A stretch of DNA of 64,000 nucleotides, taken from positions 1-64,000 of the forward strand of contig CAVZKY010000038.1 of NCBI GenBank assembly GCA_963775825.1, written 5' to 3'. Both the position numbers and the translations under genes were made by a program. Origin of the DNA: Bog-532 sp963775825 (GTDB lineage Bacteria > Actinomycetota > Actinomycetes > Streptosporangiales > Streptosporangiaceae). Positions 27,209 to 36,234 of this stretch are shown here, in pieces (within the stretch, counting starts at the first letter, position 1; each line of letters begins with the position of its first letter). The notes beneath the pieces are model-generated. The model made no database searches, had not been told where the DNA came from, and saw only the letters and a program-made list of their open reading frames with translations.

Positions 27209-27526
27209 ATGCGGGAGCCGAACATCAAGTGGTTCTTCCAGCCTCCTGGCGGTGACGGGGAAGGGCAAGGCGGCCGTGACGGAACAGGGCGGGGTGACGA
27301 GGGGGACTCCGCGCCTGGCCTGATCGACCTTCCGGCGGCTCTGCTGGAACGGCACGGTGCCCGGGTGCTCGACCCTGGGGAAGCCGCAGCGGTAGCAGGC
27401 TTCCCGGTACCACGGCCGACGGTGTACCGGGCCAGGACGCTGCTGGTACCTGGCCGCCTGGCGCCGGGGCCAGGCTGCGGCGGCCGAGCCACAAGCCGGG
27501 CCGCCGGTCCTGGTCGCCGGACCTGA
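27209..27526 (+). pseudogene. N-terminal fragment of an unidentified actinomycete protein
   Basis: ATG at 27,209. A Gly-rich start (PPGGDGEGQGGRDG) is followed by an ordered part (DLPAALLERHGARVLDPGEA, then FPVPRPTVYRARTLLVPGRL). The order then breaks at APGPG and CHAT coding begins in the next frame. It looks like the first third of a longer protein whose remainder was deleted. Not identified. Confidence 0.4.
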
Positions 27527-28037
27527 CCTGGAACATGCGGCCTGGGAGGTCAGCGAGATAGCGAAGGCCTACCCGGGCTGCCGCCCGCTGCTCGCGGACA
27601 CGGCCACCGTGAGCACCACGCTGCGCGCCCTCGACGGCGCGGCGCTCGCCCACCTGGCCGCGCACGGGCACCATGATCGCGAGAACTTCCTGTTCTCCCG
27701 GCTCGACCTGGCCGACGGCCCGCTCACGGCCTGCGACATCCAGCAGCTCGCGGCCGCTCCCAGGCACGTGGTCCTGTCCTCCTGCGATGTCGGGCGGACG
27801 GTCGTGCGTCCGGGCGAGGAGATGCTCGGCTTCACCGCGGCCCTGCTCTACATCGGCACCGCGACCGTGATCTCGAGCGTCACCCGAGTGGCTGACGCCG
27901 CCGCAGTAGGCATGATGACCGCCTACCACCGACTGCTCGGGGCCGGGGCCGGACCCGCGGAGGCGCTCGCCGAAGCCTCCCTCACCGAGGAGTTCAGCCC
28001 GTTCGTGTGCTTCGGAGGCGGCTTGCCGCTGCGCTGA
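27441..28037 (+). pseudogene. CHAT-domain protease, C-terminal part only
   Basis: About 195 residues of a CHAT (caspase-like) domain: LVAGPDLEHAAWEVSEIAKA, catalytic His in AHLAAHGHHD, catalytic Cys in HVVLSSCDVGRT, and the closing ASLTEEFSPFVCFGGG. Both catalytic residues are present, but the upstream TPR/sensor part that normally makes up two thirds of such proteins is absent and no start codon or ribosome site precedes it. CHAT proteases act in defence and cell-death systems (for example with TPR proteins). Here the gene is fused out of frame to the fragment upstream. Confidence 0.65.
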
Positions 28038-28094
28038 ACCCCGCCGACACGTGTAGCTGTGCCCATGGCCGGGTAACGCTGGATGGCGATGCTC

Positions 28095-28802
28095 TCACGC
28101 CCGCTCGGCCTGATCCCCGGAACTCCAGAGCCCACGCTGCTCGAGAATTTCAATGAGGTGGTCAGCGCCGCCGAGAATGTGCTTCTCCATCAGGCTTCTC
28201 GCCTTCCGTGAGTCGCCCTTGCCCAGAGCGGCCAGAAGCTCTGGGTGCTCGTTACGGCTCTCCGCCGCCCGCCCCTCGATCGTGGCGTAGAACCGGTTCG
28301 GGAGCTGGCTCGCCACGGAGCCGAGCAGCAGGGCGAGACGGTGCGAGTCCGCGGCCATGTTTATCTCGCGATGGAAGGCGTAGCCCATGTCGGCAATAGA
28401 GGCATCGTCGCCGACGGCAAGCGCGCTCTCGTACTTTTCCTGATACCCCGTCAGCCTGGCCACGATCTCGGGTGTCATCTTTTTCGCGGCGCGGGCGGCC
28501 AGCTCACTCGCCAGCTGCGCCTGCGCCCAGAAGAGGTCTCGTACGTCTTGCGGCGTGAAGGGCGCGACGACGAAGCCGCGGCGTGGCACGAGGCGGACAA
28601 AGCCCTCACTTCGAAGCGCGAGCAGACCCTCGCGGACCGGGGTGTTGCTCACCCCGATAGCCTCGGCGATACGCTCCATCCGCAGATACTCACCCGGACG
28701 CACGGCGCCCGAGATGATCAGCTCGCGAACGTAGCTAGCCACCTCTTCAGGAAGCTGCTGCCGTGAGCCGCGCTGCTGGATGGGCAACGCGTCACTGGCC
28801 AT
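28095..28802 (-). CDS. GntR-family (FCD/FadR-type) regulator
   Basis: 235 residues from ATG at 28,802 (GGAGGT about eight bases upstream). Winged helix-turn-helix at about 15-80 (VASYVRELIISGAVRPGEYL, VSNTPVREGLLAL) and an all-helical FCD ligand domain (FWAQAQLASELAARAAKKM; AFHREINMAADSHRLALLLG with metal-binding His; HPELLAALGKGDSRKARSLM). FCD regulators sense small organic or fatty acids. The acyl-CoA dehydrogenase stub 190 bases upstream may be what is left of its target operon. Confidence 0.85.
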   Translation of the reverse strand: MASDALPIQQRGSRQQLPEEVASYVRELIISGAVRPGEYLRMERIAEAIGVSNTPVREGLLALRSEGFVRLVPRRGFVVAPFTPQDVRDLFWAQAQLASELAARAAKKMTPEIVARLTGYQEKYESALAVGDDASIADMGYAFHREINMAADSHRLALLLGSVASQLPNRFYATIEGRAAESRNEHPELLAALGKGDSRKARSLMEKHILGGADHLIEILEQRGLWSSGDQAERA

Positions 28803-28995
28803 CGCTCGACCTCCGTTTCCAGACATAAAACATGATACATACAGCGGGTCTCACGGTTTCGCTTTGCTATCCGACGCGCCGCAGGCTTCGGCCCGACGGA
28901 GGGTTTCCCCAGCGTGGGCGAGGACCGGGTCATCGATCATCTGGCCGTCGAAACTCCTTCGCGCCGTCGAAACTCCTTCGCTTGGAGGTAACCGG

Positions 28996-29155
28996 TCATC
29001 CCCGGTCCAGGCCGCCGCGCTTGACCAGCTGGGCGGCGATGACGTTGCGCTGGATCTCGTTGGTTCCCTCACCGACGATCAGCAGCGGCGCATCCCGGAA
29101 GTAGCGCTCCACGTCGTACTCGGTGGAGTACCCGTAGCCGCCGTGGATGCGAGCG
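28996..29155 (-). pseudogene. Acyl-CoA dehydrogenase, last 50 residues only
   Basis: RIHGGYGYSTEYDVERYFRD followed by APLLIVGEGTNEIQRNVIA and a stop at 28,996 is the C-terminal signature of acyl-CoA dehydrogenases (GG-YGY and EGT-NEIQ, which bind substrate and FAD). Everything upstream is replaced at about 29,155 by sequence leading into a transposase remnant. Confidence 0.75.
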
Positions 29156-29192
29156 GGTGGTGGTGACGGTGACCTCTGGGAAGTTGAGGCTT

Positions 29193-29353
29193 ATGGCATC
29201 ACGGCAGGCGCATCCGGCTGAGCTGCGGGAACGTGCGGTGAAGCGGTCCTGAGCTTGCGTGCGAAGACTAGCAAGACGCGGGGATCGCTGGCCTGGGTAG
29301 CCAAGCGGCTGGGCATCCATACCAAACTCTCGGTGCGGAAGGCGGAGTTTTAT
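29193..29353 (+). mobile_element. IS3-type transposase OrfA remnant
   Basis: HPAELRERAVKR, then in the next frame VLSLRAKTSKTRGSLAWVAK and RLGIHTKLSVRKAEF, follow the helix-turn-helix of IS3-family OrfA proteins. One frameshift, no OrfB and no clear ends. Its insertion probably truncated the acyl-CoA dehydrogenase. Confidence 0.5.
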
Positions 29354-29385
29354 GCGCCCCTGCAGGAGGTGGGATGCGGGCATAG

Positions 29386-31002
29386 GTGCGACGTGAGATT
29401 CTGCTAGCTGTGGCGAGTAACTGGCATCAGGGCTGCCTGGGCCCATTGCGGCTGGCCGAGGCGGCTGGGGTGCTGGCGCTGGCCACAGACCTGGCGATGG
29501 GGCAGCCTCTGGAACACGGGCTGCGCACCGCTCTGCTGGCGGTCCGGGTAGCCGAGGCGATGGGCCTGAGCGAGGATGATCAGGCGGCCGTGTTCTATAC
29601 CGGCTTACTGCACTTCGCGGGATGTACCGCAGAGAGCCAGATCGATGCGGAGTTCTTCGGGGACGAGATGTCCGCGCGACCGCAGATGATGGCGGCAGCC
29701 CTGGGCCCGCGGCTCGGTCTTATGACCAGGGCGATGCGGGTCGCGCACCCGGACCGCGCTCTGCTGGCCCGGGCGGCGGCGATGGCCCGATCCATGCCCG
29801 GCGGAGTTGCCGAGTGGCGAAGATGGGCTCGCACGCACTGCGACGTGGCCCGGCTGCTCGGAGCGCGGATGGGCCTGGCTGAGCCAGTCCAGCAAGCGCT
29901 GCGGCATCTGTATGAGCGGTGGGACGGCAAGGGCATGCCCGGCGATCTGCGCGGCGAGCAGATCCCATTGCCGGTGCGGATCATGCAGGTCGCGCAGGAC
30001 GCGGACATGGTCTGGCAGCAGGGGGGCCCAGCCCTGGCCGGGCAGGTGATCTCACGGCGGTCTGGGTCGGGTCTGGATCCCGCCCCGGTCAAGGCGTTTC
30101 TTGGCCTGGCAGAGAAGGCTTTCGCGGGCATGGCCGCCCCATCGGTCTGGGATGCGGCGATGGCCGCCGAGCCCGGTCCCCGGCCGGAGATCAGCCACGA
30201 CCGCATCGACGCGTGCCTGTCGGCGGTGGCCGATTTCGCCGATCTGAAGAGCATCTGGACGGTCGGGCATTCGCGTGGAGTGGCCGGGCTGGCCGGCCAT
30301 GCTGGCACGCTGGCCGGCCTGCCGGCTGGTGAGGTGGATCTGCTGCGGCGGGCCGCGCTGGTGCACGACATCGGCCGGGTAACCGTGCCGTTCCGGGTGT
30401 GGGCGAAGCCGGGCCCGCTGTCCCGGGACGAGAGCGAACAGGTGCGGCTGCACACCTACCACAGCGAGCGGGTGCTAGCTGCCGCTGAGGGGCTGCGGCC
30501 GCTGGCCCGGCTGGCCGGTTCGCATGGCGAACGCTATGACGGATCGGGATATCACCGAGGCAGCCGGGGCGCCGACCTGCCGCTGGCGGCGTGGCTGCTG
30601 GCAGCAGCCGACTGCTATCACGCGATGCTTGAGCCCCGGCCGCACCGCCCCGCCCTGTCGCAGGATGCGGCCATTCGGGAATTGCAGCGGGAAGCCGAGG
30701 CCGGCGGCCTCCCGCCCGAGGCCATAAGCGCCGTGCTCACCGCGGCCGGGCAGCCGCAGCCGACCACGCCCCGGCCTAGCGGGCTGTCCGAACGGGAATA
30801 CGAGGTGCTGGCTCTGCTGGCCCGCGGCCTGGCCACCAAGCAGATCGCGCGTCAGCTGGGGATTTCCCCGAAAACCTGCGACCACCACATTCAGAGCCTG
30901 TATGCCAAGGCCGGAGTGTCCACCAGGGCTGCTGCGACGTTGTTCGCGCTGGAGCACGGGCTGGTAAGCGCTGACCGGGAACTCCGGCCGAACATGCTCT
31001 GA
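29386..31002 (+). CDS. HD-GYP-like double HD domain protein with LuxR helix-turn-helix
   Basis: 538 residues. Two HD-type regions: a degenerate first one (GLLHFAGCTAE, WRRWARTHCDVARLLG, LYERWDGKGMPGDLRGEQIP) and a second with fuller motifs (GHSRGVAGLAGHAG, ALVHDIGRVTVP, LHTYHSERVL, SHGERYDGSGYHRG), the HD-GYP-like phosphodiesterase pattern. The C-terminus (about 465-530) is a LuxR/GerE DNA-binding domain (LSEREYEVLALLARGLATKQ, ISPKTCDHHIQSLYAKAGVS). Metal-dependent signal hydrolase and DNA binding in one chain suggest a one-component regulator. GTG start at 29,386 with GGAGGTGGG about 13 bases upstream; the start is uncertain. Confidence 0.8.
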   Translation: MRREILLAVASNWHQGCLGPLRLAEAAGVLALATDLAMGQPLEHGLRTALLAVRVAEAMGLSEDDQAAVFYTGLLHFAGCTAESQIDAEFFGDEMSARPQMMAAALGPRLGLMTRAMRVAHPDRALLARAAAMARSMPGGVAEWRRWARTHCDVARLLGARMGLAEPVQQALRHLYERWDGKGMPGDLRGEQIPLPVRIMQVAQDADMVWQQGGPALAGQVISRRSGSGLDPAPVKAFLGLAEKAFAGMAAPSVWDAAMAAEPGPRPEISHDRIDACLSAVADFADLKSIWTVGHSRGVAGLAGHAGTLAGLPAGEVDLLRRAALVHDIGRVTVPFRVWAKPGPLSRDESEQVRLHTYHSERVLAAAEGLRPLARLAGSHGERYDGSGYHRGSRGADLPLAAWLLAAADCYHAMLEPRPHRPALSQDAAIRELQREAEAGGLPPEAISAVLTAAGQPQPTTPRPSGLSEREYEVLALLARGLATKQIARQLGISPKTCDHHIQSLYAKAGVSTRAAATLFALEHGLVSADRELRPNML

Positions 31003-31185
31003 TAGCACGCGAGCGGGGCTGGCGCGAGCTGTGGGCCAGGTTCGGTATAGGGAGTTCTCCCCATACCGGCCACTAACGTAATTGCGTAACGTCATTGCGT
31101 AGAGCATTCGGAGGCCGTGTTACCGCGGCCACTTACCCGGCAAGGTGATGGCCATGATCCGAGGCCCGGTGTGGAAGAGCCGGTC

Positions 31186-31590
31186 TTGACATCCCCCAAG
31201 CGCCCGGCCGCCTATGTCCGCCACGCCACAGCTCCTGCCCGCCAGGAAATGACTCTCGCCGCCCGGCAGCGTAGCTGGCCAGCCCCCGTGATCTACGCCG
31301 AAGGTGATCCGGCGTCCGCCGACGGCTACAGCCCCGCGCTGGACAGGCTCACGGCCGCGATCATCTCCGGCCGCCACGATGCGGTGCTCATGACGGCGCC
31401 GGGCACGCTCGGTGACCCGGGGCCGCTGTCACGGCTGCTATCACGCTGCACCCGGCACGGTGTCATCGTCAGTTTCATCCCTCCTTCGGTCCCGCCAAAC
31501 CAGGCCATGACGGAACCGGCCGTTCGCAGCTACTCGCCCTGTGGCTGCTGTGGCGGCCCAGCCAGCACGCAGACGAAGGTGAGGTGGTAA
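31186..31590 (+). CDS. Resolvase-like protein without the usual catalytic Ser
   Basis: About 134 residues. AAYVRHATAPARQEMTLAAR, then VIYAEGDPASADGYSPALDR, ISGRHDAVLMTAPGTLGDP and HGVIVSFIPPS follow the fold of the serine-recombinase catalytic domain (strand YxR-S, central sheet, final strand). The nucleophile position in Y-x-R-x-S is replaced by His-Ala-Thr, so it is probably not a recombinase. The tail has a CGCCGG cluster. Start codon uncertain: TTG at 31,186 (GGAAG upstream), GTG at 31,171 or further upstream. Confidence 0.5.
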   Translation: MTSPKRPAAYVRHATAPARQEMTLAARQRSWPAPVIYAEGDPASADGYSPALDRLTAAIISGRHDAVLMTAPGTLGDPGPLSRLLSRCTRHGVIVSFIPPSVPPNQAMTEPAVRSYSPCGCCGGPASTQTKVRW

Positions 31591-31645
31591 TCAAGATCGG
31601 CCCTCGGGGCAGCCAGGACCCGTACACCGCATGAGCCATCGCATT

Positions 31646-33193
31646 TCAGCTGCTCGTCCTCACATCGGTCCTTTGGCGCTGCTGGGACGCGGGGCTCTGG
31701 AGGTGCCGCAGGCCCAGGAAGCCCACGACCCCAGCCGCGGCGAGGATCGCGCCGGCCAGGAGCAGGGCGAGCTCGAAACCCCCGAGAAAGGAGGCCACCG
31801 CCAGGTCGAGCGCGTGCTGGCCTGCGGACGCGGCGGCGATGTGGACCTGACCGCCCGCGACGTCGGCCCCGGCCTGGGCTGCCCGCTGCTGCTCGGCCCG
31901 GGGGAGAGATCCGGCCTGGTGGTGCCAGTCGGCCAGGGTCACGCCGGCGCCGATGGACCCCAGGATGGCCAGCCCGGTCGCGGTGCCGATCTGCCGGCAG
32001 GCGTTGAACAGGCCTGACCCGATCCCCGACGATCCCTCCGGAACCTCGGCCATCGCCGCGGACGAACCCGCCGGGACCATCAGGGCAAAGCCCACCCCCA
32101 CCAGGATGTAGCAGGCGGCCGGCCAGGCAAACGGCGTCGCCGTCGTCAGCTGGCTCATGCCAAGCACGCCCGCCGCGGCGATGAGGCACCCCCACCCGAC
32201 GGCCGATGCCACCGGCAGCCACCGCTCGACCCACTTGCCGAGCCGGGCCACGGCAAAGTACGGAATGCAGAAGAAAAGCCAGGACAGGCCGGTGCGCAGT
32301 GCCGACCACCCGTCAACGTTCTGGAAGAAGAGGGTGACGTAGTAGATGAATCCCGAGAACGCGAGGTAGGCCAGCAGGTACACGGCACAGGCCCAGCCGA
32401 AGCTCGGGGTGCGCAGCAACGCCGGCGGGACCATGGGGAATGCCGCCCTGCGCTCCCAGACAAAGAAGACCACCAGAACCGCCACGCCCGCGGCGACGCT
32501 CGCGGCCACGACCGGCGCATGCCAGGTCGCGTCGGAGGAGTCGACGAACCCGAAGGTCAGGAGAAGGAGGCCGGAAGCGCTCAGCGCGACGCCGCCGATG
32601 TCGAAGGGGCGCGGTACGGGTTCGCCGGATTCCGCAACCGCGAACCAGGAGATGACCAGGGTCACCACCGCGATCGGGATGTTGACCCAGAAGATTGACG
32701 ACCACGGGAACACGCTGAGCAGCAAGCCGCCAACCACGCTGCCGCCCGCGACAGCCAGGCCACTGACCGCGGCCCACAGCCCGATCGGGCCGGTCCTCGC
32801 CTCCGGCGGATAGGCCTCAGTGATCAGTGCCAGGGTCAGGGACGACATGACGGCGCCGCCGATCCCCTGGATCACCCGGAAACCGATCAGCATTCCCCCC
32901 GAAACCGAAAGGGCACAGCCGACCGACGCGAGCATGAAGAGGGCGACCCCGCTCATGAAGACGCGCTTACGCCCGAAATGATCACCCAGCGCCCCGCCCG
33001 TCGGGATCAGGCCCGCCAGGGCCAGAGCGTAGGCACTCACCACCCATTCCAGGCCCGCGGGCGAGAGGTGAAGCTCGCGCTGCAAGGACGGAAGGGCGAC
33101 GCTTACGATCATGACATCCAGCACCATCATGACCTGAGCCGTGCACGCCACCGCGAGGGTGAGCCGCTGCCCGGGCTGTGTACCCAGCCTCAT
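31646..33193 (-). CDS. DHA2-family (EmrB/QacA) MFS drug-proton antiporter
   Basis: 515 residues, about 14 membrane helices. Starts LTLAVACTAQVMMVLDVMIV with motif D1 and has GALGDHFGRKRVFMSG (motif A) and VIQGIGGAVMSSLTLALITE (motif C region); the second half has VNIPIAVVTLVISWFAV and the two extra central helices that separate DHA2 from DHA1. Exports cationic or amphiphilic drugs using the proton gradient. The end (ILAAAGVVGFLGLRH) is complete. No regulator next to it. Confidence 0.9.
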   Translation of the reverse strand: MRLGTQPGQRLTLAVACTAQVMMVLDVMIVSVALPSLQRELHLSPAGLEWVVSAYALALAGLIPTGGALGDHFGRKRVFMSGVALFMLASVGCALSVSGGMLIGFRVIQGIGGAVMSSLTLALITEAYPPEARTGPIGLWAAVSGLAVAGGSVVGGLLLSVFPWSSIFWVNIPIAVVTLVISWFAVAESGEPVPRPFDIGGVALSASGLLLLTFGFVDSSDATWHAPVVAASVAAGVAVLVVFFVWERRAAFPMVPPALLRTPSFGWACAVYLLAYLAFSGFIYYVTLFFQNVDGWSALRTGLSWLFFCIPYFAVARLGKWVERWLPVASAVGWGCLIAAAGVLGMSQLTTATPFAWPAACYILVGVGFALMVPAGSSAAMAEVPEGSSGIGSGLFNACRQIGTATGLAILGSIGAGVTLADWHHQAGSLPRAEQQRAAQAGADVAGGQVHIAAASAGQHALDLAVASFLGGFELALLLAGAILAAAGVVGFLGLRHLQSPASQQRQRTDVRTSS

Positions 33194-33455
33194 GACTCAA
33201 CCCTGCCCTGACCGGCCACCACGAACCTGTGCCGCTCGAAAATAGGATCCTGGGCCGTGAACTGCGCGATCTCGGCTGTCAAGCGGCTCGATCGCCGGGG
33301 TCAATGTCACGCGTCGGGACACCTGACCCACTCCCTGACCACCAAGTCGGCTCAGATGTTTCCCTTGCCGATGCAGAGGGCGTCCTGACTGCTGTTCCAG
33401 CCTCCGTAATAAGTCTGGCTTTGTCACGCCGTCACCGGTGTTTACGCTCAATTGT

Positions 33456-34117
33456 GTGAGCACGACCCAGACGCCGCTGCCAGGACCCGAGGCTGCACTC
33501 ATCGGACTGGTAGCGCTCGTAGTAGTCACAGCTCAAGGCCTCTGGCCGCTCGCGGAGCACTTCAACGTGATGGCCCATGAGGGAATGCACGCCATAACTG
33601 CGGCCATCGTGGGCTTTACCGTCCTAGGCATCGAGTTGAACTCGAGTGCCGAGGGTGAAACCCGCTATCCCCCGAATGCCGTCGGCCCCAGGAGGGTCGT
33701 CACCTCATTCGTCGGCTACCTGGGCCCAAGCGCCTTCGGACTCGGCGCGGCGAAGCTCATCACCCTCGGGCACATCATCGCCGTCTTGTGGGTGGCTGTG
33801 ATATTTCTTGTGCTCCTACTGTTGAATCTCGCCTTTCCTTCCTTCGGCTGCCTCTCGGTCCCCGTTGTCATCGCGGTGCTCTACCTCCTCATCCGTTACA
33901 GTCCGTCGGCCTTGAGGTCGTAATGACTTACGGCATGACCTGGCTGCTCCTGCTGTCCGGCGTCCGCGTCGCACTACAACACGGTGCCAGCGCGGTGGAC
34001 GCTGGCAATCTCAGCAGGCGCACTCACCTCCCCCGTGTACTCTGGGCGCTTCTGTGGCTGGCGGGCACTTTCGGAGCTGTCTTCATCAGCGTGCGACTGC
34101 TGGTTGTGCGAGCCTGA
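33456..34117 (+). pseudogene. M50B-type membrane metalloprotease, split by one frameshift
   Basis: First part (33,456-33,923) has a membrane helix, the zinc motif HEGMH in FNVMAHEGMHAITAAIVGFT and three more helices, ending at RYSPSALRS-stop. The rest is open in another frame immediately after: VVMTYGMTWLLLLSGVRVAL, DAGNLSRRTHLPRVLWALLW and a last helix, stopping at 34,117. Together they give the usual about 220-residue M50B protein; one missing base near 33,910 explains the break. Sequencing error is as likely as decay. Confidence 0.7.
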
Positions 34118-34405
34118 GCCCGGCCCAATCGCCGATCGGGGCCGCTCGCGCCGCCGACTCGGCGCGCACGCCGCAGATCCCGCTGGCGCTCCCGCCACAG
34201 CCGCACTAACGCCGATCGGCTGGGCGCGAACAGCAGGGCAGGTTTTGCGGGGCCGCTGAAACCCAGGTAGTCGCCAGGGCCGCGGCGGAAAAGTCCTCCG
34301 ACCTGCGTCAATGACCTCGACAGACTGCTTTGCCCTGAGATGATAAGAAGCTCGATGGCAACAGCGTTGCTTGCTTAATCCGTTGCTGACTCGAGCCGAG
34401 CTTAA
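34118..34405. other. No gene seen
   Basis: About 290 bases between convergent genes with no supported coding frame. Confidence 0.4.
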
Positions 34406-34840
34406 TTAAGGCGGCGGCGCTCCGGGTGCGGGGATGACGCCGAGCTGCTGCATCATCCCGAGTGTGTCCATGATGATCCGGCTCTCAGCTATCTTGCCGT
34501 CTGTGAACCGGTCAATGGTCCACGCGGCCACGGTGACGTTCTTCCCTGTGGGAGGAATGCCGAGAAACGGACCTTGGTGGGTACCTTGCCAGATGGATCG
34601 GCTCCAAACTCTGTCTTCGTCTGCGATCTGTTCCTCGACTGTCCATCGCACGTCGGGGAACGCCGCAATCCAGTCGGCCAGCCACTGTCGGAGTCCGTCG
34701 CGGCCTGGACCCATCCCGGGTGGTGGTTCGTCCTCAACGTAGTCAGCGTGGAAGATCTCGTCCAGAGCGGCCAGGTCGTGCCCGGTCAAAACCTCATCAG
34801 TGAGCCGCTGCAGCTGCGCCGTGTTCGCTCCTGTGGACAT
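34406..34840 (-). CDS. SnoaL-like ester cyclase / nuclear-transport-factor-2 fold protein
   Basis: 144 residues from ATG at 34,840, with AAGGAG about eight bases upstream. The pattern LTDEVLTGHDLAALDEIFHA DY, GRDGLRQWLADWIAAFPDVR, WSRSIWQGTHQGPFLGIPPT and a closing DTLGMMQQLGVIP is that of SnoaL-like polyketide-cyclase-family proteins, a cone-shaped fold with a small-molecule pocket. No polyketide genes are near, so it is likely one of the many stand-alone members with unknown substrate. Confidence 0.8.
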   Translation of the reverse strand: MSTGANTAQLQRLTDEVLTGHDLAALDEIFHADYVEDEPPPGMGPGRDGLRQWLADWIAAFPDVRWTVEEQIADEDRVWSRSIWQGTHQGPFLGIPPTGKNVTVAAWTIDRFTDGKIAESRIIMDTLGMMQQLGVIPAPGAPPP

Positions 34841-35417
34841 TATCGGACTCCTTCACAAGGCGCGTTCACCGAAGCGTGATCCCTGCCTCGCCCCCATAAT
34901 GCTTGATCACATGGCAAGGGGTCACGCCTAAGCGACTAATTGAGTAACGCCCGGGCCGAACGTTCAACGGACTCCACCGTACGCGCCCATACCCCCGACC
35001 GCACGTCAGCGCAAAGTTTTCGCAGGTAATTTCGCCTGGAAAGATGCCTGAGGTCAGGGGGCCGCGGGTTCAAATCCTGCCGTCCCGACTGTTTTTCGAA
35101 CGCTTCTTCGCCATGTACAACAGCAGTACGGCAGTACCCGAGGAAGAATCTTAAGATCCGGCCGCTGAGTGGCCGCCATGCGGTCGGCGGATTCAAGATC
35201 ACGACGTTGGGCCGGGGTGGATTTGCATCCCGGGTGTTACGCGTCGTTCGCCACGCCTGAACCGCCTCGCCGCGCCCACCGCCTGCGCACCGGCAGCCTG
35301 GCCCGGCCAGGGCCTGGATCCACCCGGTCACCTAACCGGCAATCACAGGCTGACGTAATAGCGCGGGGCGCCGAAAGGGTACACAATCAGCGCTGTACAG
35401 GTGCTTAGGAGGGCTAG
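34841..35417. other. Intergenic region with a tRNA 3'-end fragment
   Basis: No gene is supported. At 35,051-35,090 the sequence GGTCAGGGGGCCGCGGGTTC continues as a T-arm and acceptor strand ending CGTCCCGACT, matching the last 40 bases of a tRNA (proline-like). No 5' half or CCA is present. Such fragments are left as attachment sites by integrases. Confidence 0.5.
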
Positions 35418-35852
35418 ATGCGCATTTCCGATGTACTTCGCGGCAAGGGCACGCAGGTTGTCACCGTTACCCCGGATACGACGGTGCGGCGCCTGCTGGC
35501 GGTGCTCAGCGAGCACCGGATCGGTGCCGTCGTCGTCTCTCACGACGGCACCACGGTCGACGGGATCGCCAGTGAGCGGGATATCGTCCGGGCGTTCGGC
35601 GAGCGAGGCGCCGCGGTGCTGTCCGAGCTGGTCACGGCAATCTGCACAACCGAGGTGCACACGGTCACGCCGACGACCTCGCTCGAGGACGTCATGCGCA
35701 TGATGACCGAGCGCCGGGTGCGGCACGCGCCGGTCGTGGTGGAGGGCGGCCTGCGCGGGATCGTAAGCATTGGCGACGTGGTCAAGAACCGTATCGACGA
35801 GCTCGAAACGGAGCGAACCCACTTGACCAACTACATCACAGGTACCCCTTAG
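35418..35852 (+). CDS. CBS-domain protein
   Basis: 144 residues, ATG at 35,418 with AGGAGG about eight bases upstream. Two CBS domains: residues about 5-62 (VVTVTPDTTVRRLLAVLSEH, IGAVVVSHDG, GIASERDIVRAF) and about 72-132 (EVHTVTPTTSLEDVMRMMTE, HAPVVVEGGLRGIVSIGDVV). A CBS pair forms a Bateman module that binds adenosine nucleotides. Stand-alone members in actinomycetes are often linked to dormancy or redox control, but nothing nearby points to a partner. Confidence 0.9.
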   Translation: MRISDVLRGKGTQVVTVTPDTTVRRLLAVLSEHRIGAVVVSHDGTTVDGIASERDIVRAFGERGAAVLSELVTAICTTEVHTVTPTTSLEDVMRMMTERRVRHAPVVVEGGLRGIVSIGDVVKNRIDELETERTHLTNYITGTP

Positions 35853-36234
35853 CGCTGGCTCTGCTGGACCGAAACCCAAATCCGCCGATCTGGACGCCCG
35901 GCGACTCCTCGGCGAGCACCGTTTGGGCCTCTTTGGCTTGTCGTCGTGGCCGCGCCGCTGGCTGTCGCATGCATGGCAGCTTTTGCGTGTCAGCCCTAGA
36001 TACCGCTCGCGCGGCGCCGTACCGGCGTGAAAATAGCGGGTGGTACCGCCCGTGACGTCGTTTTCCCTCTGGTGCGGTTGAGGCCGCGTGTCAGCCTGAC
36101 GCCGGGAACCGGTCACCCAAGGGGCCGTTCAATGTTGCGCTCGAGCACGCGGGTCAGTTTCTTCCGCTCGCCCCCGGTTCCCCGGGCGGTACCACCTCGC
36201 AGGCTAACAGCCCAGTCCAGGAGAGGTGGGAAGC
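35853..36234 (+). other. IS110 left flank, possible bridge-RNA region
   Basis: About 380 bases before the IS110 transposase without a gene. In IS110-group elements the left non-coding end encodes the bridge RNA that guides recombination. No structure could be verified by eye, and the element ends are not defined by inverted repeats. Confidence 0.35.
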
